64,000 bases of DNA from Cryptococcus deneoformans JEC21 (Eukaryota > Basidiomycota > Tremellomycetes > Tremellales > Cryptococcaceae). Where the stretch lies: assembly GCF_000091045.1 (NCBI RefSeq), contig NC_006693.1, positions 1,044,799 through 1,108,798 on the forward strand, written 5' to 3'. The position numbers and the translations under genes are program-made. The notes under the pieces were generated by a model. It saw only the letters and a list, made by a program, of their open reading frames with translations, was not told where the DNA came from and made no database searches. Each line of letters begins with the position of its first letter. Within the stretch, counting starts at the first letter, position 1. Of the stretch, positions 23,020 through 33,457 are shown one piece after another.

Positions 23020-25484
23020 GATGAGCACTGTAATTCTGACCAGTGAAGGGCTGAAAGATAATAACAGATGGAGGTGAATGGATGAATAAAAGACCAACAA
23101 GTCAAGACAAAATCGTACAGGATACAGGCGAAAAAAAGCTTGCATAGGTGAGAAAACCAGCAAACCGGACGCAATTACAACCGGCGGGTCGTCGAGAGGT
23201 TTTATTGCGGGGTTCGGTCTCAATTTCGGTCATTTTGACACTCATCAGAAAACGTGAAAAAAATATTGATTTAGAACTAAGCAGGGCGCAACACGAAACG
23301 GTTAAAGCGGCGGCATTTCAGATCGGCGGTCGGTAATCAACAAAGCCTTTTGGGGGCGTAGAAAGCGCAAGGTGGAGGAAAGTGCTGACGTATTTACCGG
23401 TATTTGATTGGGCCGTCGCCTATCAGTGCTCTTACTTATTATATGATGAGCTTCGGATGCTTTCGTTCAAAACGAGAGATGAAAGATGAAAAAAAAGAAG
23501 CGATGACGATGATGAAGATATTTTCAAAAGCTGTGAGACAGCAGATGACCGTCTAACGTCTAATCAAGGAGAAGGAGAGGATAGGGAAAGACAACAAGGA
23601 AAGAAGGGGAAAGACGCCACCACCGTCAGCGATCCTTGCGAACCCCGCCCGACGACGCGAGCGTTTCGATGATTCGATAATCATTGACATGACGACACCT
23701 TTCGTCTACGATGATGACAAAAAGATGTGTATAGAAGTGGAAGAGGAACAATATGAAGAAGCGGTAGAATATTGCCGATATATGAAGCATGGATCACGAG
23801 AAAGGCAGAAGAAGAAGGTCAGGTGATGGATGGGCCACCAAGGGCATGCGAAAATCAATGTGAAAAAGCCTTCTTAAACCATCATGTATGCAACATGATT
23901 GGGGCTACCTCATGTAATTCCTTGTTTATCGTTGATTGATCTCCTCTTCATCATTCATCCTTCATTGCTGCACAATTCTGCGAGCCGCATACGCCATACA
24001 CGTACGAATTATGAAGGAAGAATAATGTTATCTGCTTATCAGCCGACGGGATCAATCTTACAGTTTATAGTAGTCCGAGTTACGTTCGTTGTCACGGACC
24101 AGCGAGGGCGGGGTGCACTTGCGCCGTCTATTATACCTCCTGTCTTATATCGACCGTTGCAATGCTCGGGCACAGCGGTGCCCCCTGCCTACTGCCCGTT
24201 TGACTTCTGGGGCCAACTTCCATACTCCGAATTCAGTTTTCTTGACTCTCGACTGGTGACATCATCCTTTTAACGAATAGCAACAAACAAGGGCATGCAA
24301 TGCCAGATACTAACGAATAACCCTCCTGCCCCGCCAGTGCAGCCAACTCCGTGATTCTCTACGTTTTCTGACCTTTCTATCCTAGTTCTCTCTCCGGCAA
24401 CTCTCGGCAAAATTCACTTATCACTATTCTTGCGCCATCCATTCGTAATGACAGACAACAACATGGTTGAATGAGTGGCTTATCATATCGATCACAACAA
24501 GTCCCACCGGCGAGATCAGTCACCTCGCCCTTCCTCTTGGCCGTCCATACGCAGACCCTTAATAATACCTTCGCCTTATTTCTATTTCATATACCATGTA
24601 TCTTGTGCTACATTCCGGTCAAGGGCATGTCAAGCTATTATACTTGTAGCTCAAAGCTTGATGATGCAGATTTCGAATTTCGAGTCTCGTCAGATCAGGC
24701 CACATTACCTCCAGATTACTGCTCACTGCAAGATGATAGGAATTAATAGAACACCTTGAAGATAAGGCCATATCTCATATCAGTCCGATGCTGCGAACGG
24801 AAGCGAAAGATGGGACGTCGCAGGGTGCTTCTTGAGATAGACTGGCCCTCACGCTTCGCAGTTAACTAACTCGTTTGCCGAACCGTGCATGTTGAAAAGT
24901 GCATATCATTTTACAATTTAAGTTACTGTTGATGATTTTCAAGCAGTAGAACGTCCGCTTGGAGTCCAGGGTCGTTTACAACACTAACCAGGATCTCCTT
25001 TATGCCTTCACTATTCTGGGCGTTGATAAGCGATAAGAAGCCTGATATGCCGATGAGGGGGTCTATTTTTGACCTCGTCCCTCGTTCGCGAGCCTACGCT
25101 GCCACGAATGGCATATCACCGAACATTTAGAGTGTGAAGCAGAGCGCAGATGTGTGGGATCGTCTTATTGTATAGAAACACCTAGCAGACAATGGTCGAT
25201 TCAACTTTTGAGGCTGGTAGTACGAGTAACTATAAGTATCTCCGCCGCCACCATCGATCCTGCTTATCCTCGATCTCTGCCTTAACTGATTAATGTTACC
25301 GACATATACATTACTATCGCTTACTTATCGTGTCTCGTACACCTTTTCGCCCGTGTCTCTGCAAGTGCCCCATCATGTGTCATAAATGCACGTGCATGTC
25401 TCAATCACCCCCAGGTCATAGTTTGCAAAACTTAAAATTTAAGATTCGGTGGGTATTCAGGGTGATCAAAAGCACCGCTAACTC
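23020..25484. other. Gene-poor region
   Basis: About 2.5 kb upstream of the uncertain small gene and downstream of CTF18. No frame shows domain motifs or convincing exon structure. It may hold regulatory sequence or non-coding transcripts; I see nothing specific. Confidence 0.4.
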
Positions 25485-28400
25485 TTACATCAATGCCGAC
25501 ATCTTGACACTCCTCCTCACCGCACTCAAAGACCCTTCGTTGAACTTGTATATCGGTCGGAACTTCTTTTTCGGTGGCGCTTGTGGTCTCACGCCGTCTG
25601 CGGTGACTGTAATAAGAGAAAGAAATCCTTATCAGCGGACATTTTCCCGACGATATAAACGGGGCATGCGCGCCTCACGCTTACCATCTTCCTCGATAAC
25701 AGCGACCGTTCGTCCGAAGAAGTCCGTCACAGGCTGGAATAAGGTCAATGCTGCCCATCAAAAAAAGTCACACAGACAGTACCTACCAGCAACGCTTTTT
25801 CCTCAGGCTTCTTTGCTATGTTTCCCATCAATCCGTACGCTTTTGCAAATCCATCAGCTCCCGTGTCCGAAGCCTCGGTATCGGCTCCGCCTCGCTTTTG
25901 GGCCAACTCGGCATCCATCTAACCAGCACCCGCGTTTTAGTAGAAGAAGGAGCAGAGTCGTCAAGGAACACTTACAGCTTGAGAAATGAGTTGACGGATC
26001 ATGAATCTCGATGCTAAGATGTCTTCGGCTCGTTTCCCATCATAATGAACAAAGACATCGATTGCCCTATAGCCGAACAATATTCAGTCCTGTCTGGCAG
26101 CTCTGTGACGGTTAAATGACTCACGGTTCAAGCCGCATCATTGGCTGACCATTCTCAGCCTTTTCCTTGTAGAATGTAAGACCGAGTGGGATCATCAATT
26201 CAACCAATCTCTCGAGAACCGCTTTCTCCGCCGGCTTGACGATGTTTGCGTTCACCTAGTTGTATCAACATTAGCTGCAGCCAGAAGTGAACAGTCCGTT
26301 TGAAGACTTTACAGGCTTAAGAGGCGGTGAAATGATTCGCATGAGGAAAGGAATAAGTTCGGTGAGCGTCGTACTGGTGGTGAACATGGAGCGCAATATA
26401 GGAGGAAGGACATTCTTGAAAGCCGTCGCAACCTCTTCATTAGAAGCACGTGTTTGATACGCCTGTACGTTATTAGCAGGGGTACATTGACAACTTCGAG
26501 ACACCTACTTCATAGTCAATCTTGGGATACTCTGTTGGTTTTGAACTGTTGCCTTGTGACGCCAGGTGCGGATACCAAGCTCCCACTCCCCATGGCATGT
26601 ACCCCAACAACTCCCATTCCTGTTCACTTGTAACTCTCGCTTGTAGCCTGTCAGAAAACGCCAGCCATTCGTGAACTTTTGTCAAGTTTTTCATCGTCCC
26701 ATCCAATGGTTTGAGGTTCGGGTAATGTTCGAAGGCGCCTAAAAGAAGTTTGTCGTACTCACCGCAAGAGTTGATGATAGGGATAATTCGTGGAAGGTAG
26801 CGGGTATCGTCAATGCTTCCTTGTGCGCGTCGCTTCTTGGCAGCAAGGGGAATGAAAATGGCGTTCCACGCTGTTTGGAGGGTGGTGCTGGTGTCTTTGA
26901 GACCTAGAGATGTCGCGCGAATAGCTTCTTCTGTAACCACCGACGATCTGCTTTTAATGAACTAGATGCCTGACTGTTAACTTCTGCGACTTTGATTGAC
27001 GGCTGACACGTACTTGCAATGTGTTGAGGCAGCTTCGAACATCGCCGCTCGTCATCTCCACCAGAGTATTGAGCGAACGAGTATCCGATTGAAGACCTTC
27101 TCGTTTGCAAATATCTCGTAACCTTACGACCAGAGATTGAGCTTGTGGCTTGCGGAACCTGATAATCCTCGCGTACGACCTTAGAGGACGCAAGGCTGGT
27201 GCGTAAAGATCGTTGCAAATACATATGATAGGCCTTCTCAGCGGCTTTGCCGGAGTGTTGGATTTTTTTTTCGCAGGCACGTCCTGAATCAACTTAATTA
27301 ATGCCTTGATGAACCCACTCTCTCCACCTCCAGCACCGTCAATCTCATCTATGACTACACATGTCGGTTTGCCCTCCGCTCCCAAGCTAGTACCAGCATC
27401 AACGGCATTGCGAATTCTTGTTTGTACCGTCTGGTAACTTCTATCGTCCGAGGCGTTGATCTCGAGGATGCGATACCCAGCATGGCGGGCCACGATAGAT
27501 GCCAATGTGGTTTTACCGTATCCCGGCGGGCCGGAGAGAAGAAGAACACGTTCATGAGGTCGCCCAAGGGGGTCTACAGCGAATGGCTTGGAGTCGGAGG
27601 CATCGAATGGGCGTTTCTTTGCTTGGGGCTGTTGTCTTTTGAAGACACATTTGTCCCATTCCTTGAGCCATGACATAACTTCGCGATGCACGCGCTAACG
27701 GTTTTATCAGCCTCTACCAGGGATCGTATGTAATAAAAGCTTACATCTTCGCCAAGCAAGTCGGTGAACTTTTTGGGCCTGTACTTGTCCACCCACATCG
27801 TCGTTCCCATCTGTATTTTCTTCGTCTGCCCCTCAAATTCCTCGTCAATTTGCCTTTGCAGCCTTCTGTCATCAATTTTGGGTCTAACAACAGCGATCAG
27901 AAATGATGTGACCTACTTGAGAGCTTTTTCTCGAGATTTGAGCTCGTTGACCTGATCGAGCAACTTGTGCAGTGGCACAGTTAAGAGTTCGCCAGCTTTT
28001 CCTTTCCCGCCTCGTTGTTGCAGTTCCTAAGTTAAGTCAGCCAATACACCTCTTGAAGGGATAAAAAAGTACACAATACACACTAAGGGAGATATGGCTT
28101 GGGGTTTCCATCTTCTCTGGAAAGTAATCATGTCACCATCAGCCGTTGCAGCCATAAGAGAAGGCAGGGTGCAAGGTCGTGTTTGTTTGACGAGCCCACT
28201 TTGTGGCTCCTTTTCTTTTGGCAGCTGATCCAGAGATATAGCAGGGATATCTAAAGGAGGAGTAAGGGTTACTCGTGAGGCTACCCCGGGTGAGCAACTG
28301 CAAGCTTTTGGCGAGACTAACAGAACCTACAGGATGCGACAGGCACGTCAAAGTCGAATATACCGTTTGACAAGAATTCGTATCCTGTGGTTTCTTTATC

Positions 28401-28895
28401 CTTCCCCTTTCCACTAATCCTTGATTGAGTCTGCTCGTCATTTCCGTCATCTCTCCCCGACGGTTCATCCTGTAATTCCGCAAATTCTCTCTCCATCTCC
28501 ATCACTGCCATCTCATCTTCCCAGTTTTCGTCCGGTTCAAAATCTGGAGGCGGCGTAGGTATACGAGGAGCTGTAGGCCTTGATATTCCTTCCCTTTCCA
28601 TAAGCAAGGTCGCGGTACTATTAGACACATCGTTGTTGGTAGAAACCGCCGGGGCAGAGGATGTCGGAGACGCGTCCTGATCCTGTCGGGTTAATTGAGG
28701 CTGAGGTTGCAGTCCAAAGTCAAAGTCGAAAATATCGGTAGGCTCGAATACGAGAGTTTCGGGTGATGCTTCAAGCATGTTGGGAAATTCTGCTTGAAGG
28801 TCTTGAGGCCTAATAAGATAAGTGTGATGAGATGGGAAGCACTTGACGAAAGAAGAATTGGACAATACGACGGACGCGTCGCGTCGAGAAAACAT
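25485..28895 (-). CDS. CTF18: CTF18, alternative clamp-loader large subunit
   Basis: Large subunit of the Ctf18-RFC complex, which loads PCNA and supports sister-chromatid cohesion and the replication checkpoint. The protein has roughly 900 residues in about ten exons. After an acidic N-terminus (FEPTDIFDFDFG, PPPDFEPDENWEDE), the clamp-loader signature MWVDKYRPKKFTDLLGEDV appears near 27800. Walker A is LLLSGPPGYGKTTLA and Walker B CVVIDEIDGAG. RFC box motifs ICNDLYAPALRPLR and TSGDVRSCLNTLQ follow. The C-terminus, spliced through short exons, ends YKFNEGSLSAVRRSVKMSALM, the conserved Ctf18 tail that contacts Dcc1/Ctf8. The stop is at 25485. The start could be 28895 (MFSRRDAS) or 28778 (MLEASPE), the latter if the first segment is leader. 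Confidence 0.92.
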
Positions 28896-29082
28896 TAGGC
28901 ACGGAACAAACTTCCGACTTCCTCACGGCGGGGCCAGAGTTCTTTACATAATGCAAATTCTTGAGCCCATGAACAAAACTAGCGAGAGACGGAGTACGAT
29001 TAAAAGGCTATAATATGAATAAATGGGACAGGAGCGAGAATACTGAAGAGAACGACCCCCCATTGGTTTTATACATCACGCT

Positions 29083-30721
29083 CTAGAATTCGTACAAGTC
29101 AGGTCTATCATGCCTCAACGCAATTTTCTGTGGCTGATCTTTCCCTCGCGGTCCATGATCATGCGTATGTGAGTGCGCGTGGTCATGCTTCGATCCGTCT
29201 CCTCCTTTACCAACAATGATAACCTCCTCTTCCCCTCCGAATCTCACCCGAGCCCGAGGCTTTGATGGTTTCTTATCCTGGTCGGCTCCTCTTGGTTTAT
29301 CATCGACTCCTGTCTGGGGTGTGGAGGCAAGAACAGGCTGAGAGGGTTCGATACCACTGGAAGGTATTGTCATTGTAGGATGAGAATGTGCGTGTGAGTG
29401 CGTCGCGTCAGCTCCATCCAAAGCTTCTCTCACATCCCCTCCAGTCCGTCTCTCCCCCACACCCCCTTCCACGCCCAGATGAACCGTCTCCACCACAAAC
29501 CGTTTCCTCTTCAGTCTGAACCCAAGATTATTCTCGCCCGCACCGCCACCGCCGCCTGACGATGACGCCGATGTTGATGATTGGGAGACGCCGAGCAAAG
29601 TGGAGTGTTTCAAGGTAGAAGGAAGAAGGGCGTGGGTGGTTGGATAGGAGTGGAGGGTGAGGAGACCGTGGGTTGGGAAGAGGGGTGGTAATGTGGGGTC
29701 ATCTGTGCTCATAATTACTCAAAATGTTTATTAATTGGACTCTGTACCTACCGGCGAATCCCTTGAGTTCAACACATGCGTCCACGCCCCACGACAGACG
29801 CCTCACAATACTTTCTCTTTCATTACCCATCGAAAGGATAAGACTCGCGGGAAGCGTTATCAGAGCTGAAGCTGGCTTGGTCTTCAACAGCTCTCGAAGA
29901 GAATGAATGAATCGATGTATTTCCTGAAACCGGATACGGAGATATTAGGGACATTCCGATAATCTGTTCTCGAGCACAGACTCACGCTCATGGAAATATG
30001 CCCCCAATCAAGACTTCCAAGCTCATGCACAGCCAGTCTCGTCGCTCTCCCTTTATCGGCATGCTGCAACTTTTCCCACACACCTTTCAACACTTCATCC
30101 AGAACACATGATCGAGAAGTACTCGGCTCATCAGAATTGATGGCCACGTACGACATTTGACCAGATTCTTGCATCAGGGAAAGGGCTTCCGGTGGGATGG
30201 TAGTCATAAGAGATAGATTAGATCCGTTGCCTACGTATCATTAATCAAAACCAATACCCCGTCAGCCAGTCTACGCAAGACGGAATTTTGAAACTCTTCG
30301 ACTTACCCTTCACCGTGGTCTGAAACTTGCCCATCTTCTCATATCTCCACGCAATTTTCCTCTCACCACCTTCCACCCCTCCTTCGCCTTCACTTTCACT
30401 TCCATCTCCAGATACTCCGCCTTCCGTCCACATACACCCTTTCACCACGGCCTCTCCCTCCTCCTTCTCCCCGACCAGCACCCCCGCCTGACCCGACGCC
30501 AAACCCTGAGCGATCCAGTATCTCTCCAGTAACCTACCCCACGCGGACTGGGTATCTGGAGCGAGGACGAGAAGGATAGAATGAAGGGGTAAACCGCCGC
30601 CGAGAAGGTCATCCATTGACGGAAGGCCGGTTGGGAGCAGAGGTAAAGAGTGAATAGGGGACGGTGTCGTACCCGGCGGAGGGGGGTTGGCCACTGGAAT
30701 TCGGCGAGTAAATGATGGCAT
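29083..30721 (-). CDS. ELP4: ELP4, Elongator complex subunit 4
   Basis: RecA-like subunit of the Elp456 subcomplex of Elongator, which modifies wobble uridines of tRNAs. The start at 30721 gives MPSFTRRIPVANPP. The hallmark TGLPSMDDLLGGGLPLHSILLVL follows near residue 30 and RKIAWRYEKM near 110. Splicing then joins GNGSNLSLMTT, LDWGHIS, EIHRFIHSLRELLK and the PASALITLPASL strand, and ends LRHDRPDLYEF at 29083. Introns near 30200-30300, 29920-29985 and 29705-29750 have good GT/AG ends. The C-terminal third is low complexity, with two His-rich clusters (SHAHSHP and DHAHSHTHDHG) not typical of the family core. The gene is head-to-tail with CTF18, about 190 bp apart. Confidence 0.92.
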
Positions 30722-31336
30722 TTTTACTGCGTGAGAAGAAGAGTATGGCAAATGCAGTCAAGGTGAACAAAAATGAAGTTTGTTCGTCGGTGCTCGCGTC
30801 GGCGTCGATGACGGGAACTTGGCCAATTTCGGCTCATCGAGGTGGAGGTTCCTTTGCACCTATTACGTAAAAGCATAACAATATGAATAACAATGAGCCG
30901 AACTCGAGCGATTGACGTGAGCTGTTCAAATTCTTGTAGGCAGATGTAGATAGGTAAATATGCGATATTTGGATCGTAGACATCGTGCATCGTGTACACA
31001 GACGAAAACATGTAGATAACGAAAGGGACATGGGGTATCGTTACAAACGTAAAAAAAAGGTATACGTCCTTTCCACTGCCATCAAACATCCAGTTAGTGG
31101 TTCATGGGAAAGAAGATGGAAAAAGATTGTGAGAAAAGAGACAAAGTAAAAGGAACTACACACAGCCCGTGTTTATAAAATTGAGAGCGCAACGGAAACG
31201 AAAAATAAGAGATATAATGGTAGATACTATGATATAAGGTTCGTTATGCGCGTCAATATTTCAAAATTTCAATTGTCCTGCACAGCCAGTGTTCGTAAAC
31301 AAGTTCGAGAGAGTGATAGGATGGGGAAGATAAGAT
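30722..31336. other. Intergenic region
   Basis: About 600 bp between two minus-strand genes, holding the ELP4 promoter and the 3' UTR of the secreted barrel protein. No gene supported. Confidence 0.5.
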
Positions 31337-32618
31337 CTAACTCTGGAGGGCGGCCTCGACCACGAGCTGACCGTACTGGGCAGCAAGAGCGTTGATCATC
31401 TCAAGGTTGCCGGTAACTTCGACAGAAACTTCTGATGACCCGCTGTTTGCGCTGCCGCTGACACCAGTATCGGAGGAAATGGTAGCAGAAACACTGCTGT
31501 TGGAAGCGTTGCTCACAATGGCGAAAGGGTTGGTAGAGTTGACGGCCGCAGAAGCGGAAGAGTACGCGGATGAAGTGATGGTGCTGCTAGGCGCAGAGGA
31601 GCTGTAGGTGGAGCTCTCAACCCAGACGGAGGTGGAAGTGGAAGAAGGAGCCACCCAGGTGGAGGTGGGTGTGGTCGAAGTAGAGGTTTCAGCGGGCGAA
31701 GAATACCACTGGGTGGTGGAAGAAGGAGTGGGTGAGGTGGAAGGCTCGACCCACTCAGGGGTGGACGATGACGAAGGAGGAATCCAGACGTAAGTGGAAG
31801 TCGATGAGGAAGAAGGAGCAACCCAGGTGGAGGTGGGGGGTACATAAGTAGAAGTGGGAGTTTCAGAGGTGGTAGTCGCGGCAGGAGCCTACAAAAGATG
31901 TGTCAGTAGGAATTTTGCGCGGAGTTTTGTAAAGACAGCCCAACTCACATCGTCGTCAAACCACCAAGTGATTTGAATAGTACCGGCGTCATAATCAGCG
32001 AACCGGGTGAAAAGGCCGGGAGACAAGTCAAGGGATCCATAGTCACATGTAGGGCATTCGTCTGTATGTTTGTTAGCAAAGGAAACGCCTCAAATATCAA
32101 CTAACTCACCAAGAATCTCAACACCGCTGACAGTGGTAGAGCCCATTTGGATGGTAATGTACTTGAAGCACTGAGGACCGGGGTCTGCATGCGTGAGATC
32201 CATCAGCACATGCCTTTTTTTACTTTTTTCTGGAAATTTGATTTTCCGGCATAAAGAGATTCAAGGACTCGTACTTACATCCACTACCATACTGCGCAGA
32301 GTTCAACGCAACCATGTAATCGCTGTCTTGAGAGTTCAAACCACAAGCGCCCAAACCTGTGTAGTAAAAGGTTCCAACGCCGGTATACGTTGTCCCTCGG
32401 GGAGTGAGGGTCCTATTGTCAAAGTGGTCGCGCTCAACAATGGTTCGATTGTCATAATGGTTATCCCTCTCGACGATGGACGGGGATTCTTCAGCATCGC
32501 GGCCATGAATATGCTCGTAATTCTTTCGAGCTCGCTCGTGAGCGCGGCGGTGGGGAGGGTTGTGGGCAGCGAGCGCAAGAATGGGGAGGAGCTGGAAGAG
32601 GGCGAGGAGGGCGAGCAT
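31337..32618 (-). CDS. Secreted double-psi beta-barrel (RlpA/expansin-like) protein
   Basis: Extracellular protein. The start at 32618 gives a signal peptide, MLALLALFQLLPILALAAHN. A propeptide-like basic segment (PPHRRAHERARKN) follows, then a near-duplicated segment in which IVERD...DNRT occurs twice, each with an N-glycosylation sequon. The DPBB domain then shows GTFYYTGLGACGLNSQDSDYMVALN, a CFKYITIQ strand, VEILDECPTCDYGSLDLSPGLF and the WWF end, as in RlpA-like/riboflavin-aldehyde-forming-enzyme-like basidiomycete proteins. The second half is a Ser/Thr/Pro-rich, heavily O-glycosylatable linker with repeats of STYVPPTSTWVAPSS type, ending VVEAALQS. I see no GPI-attachment tail. Introns lie near 32240, 32080 and 31920. 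Enzymatic activity is unknown; wall association is likely. Confidence 0.88.
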
Positions 32619-33457
32619 GGTCGGTGGGTGTATCGAGTTAGTTGATGTGCTGGATAGTCGGATTACGATATGTATGGAAACCAAGTAAAGAGCGTGTATA
32701 AATGAATGTGATGTTGATGTATATGGTGTTAATGATGTAAAGGAGAGGGTTTCTGTTATGAAATTGCAAAGGAGACGAACCGTGCAAACAACAAGCCCCC
32801 ATCCGCGACTGTGACAACTGCCCCTGAGAGGTCATCCGCGTCGCCTTCAAACATAAAACGCCGAGTGTGGCACTCCTTGCTGACACCTACTATGTATTAT
32901 AATACGTCCAGGGAGAGTCGAATACGTAAGATTGCCATCCGCAGTTAAATAGCAACTCACCTCGACAACGAACGAAACATGCATGTACTACCTTTCATCT
33001 GCCATACGACGGGGTGCATACGACGGCCAAGACTTCATTGAGTGTGACGACATGACAACAATTCTACAAGGTACTTTTTTAGATTGGATGACGTGAGTCA
33101 GTAACCAGATAGTAAGTTCAATTGTTACAAGGACGGAGTTAGTTCTTAGTGTTGTGAGCGAGGTGTCTATAAATGCATGAAAAGAAGAAACAAAACAAAA
33201 AACCTACAATAGAAGCCTATAGAAGATTATAAGCACAGCCATGCCACCAAACAGCCTCTCTCCGAATCTTCAGGTGCTCCCATTGGTTCGCTCATCATTC
33301 AACAGTTAGGTAGATAGTGGGATCTGAATATGTCAAGAGAGCAGGCGATTGACGTTTGGTGGTTGTACGACTCGGGGCATCAGCAAACTTACAAATATAA
33401 TGAAAATGCATGATTATTACCCTCCGTCATCTACCCAGGAGCACTCTACAGGATCCA
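32619..33457. other. Intergenic region
   Basis: About 840 bp holding the promoter of the secreted protein and the 3' UTR of the NOL8-like gene. No supported gene. Confidence 0.5.

Noticed and set aside
25330..25989. Plus-strand open frame of 219 codons
   Set aside because: It runs antisense to the C-terminal exons and introns of CTF18, whose frame, splice sites and conserved tail are clear. No motif on the plus strand.
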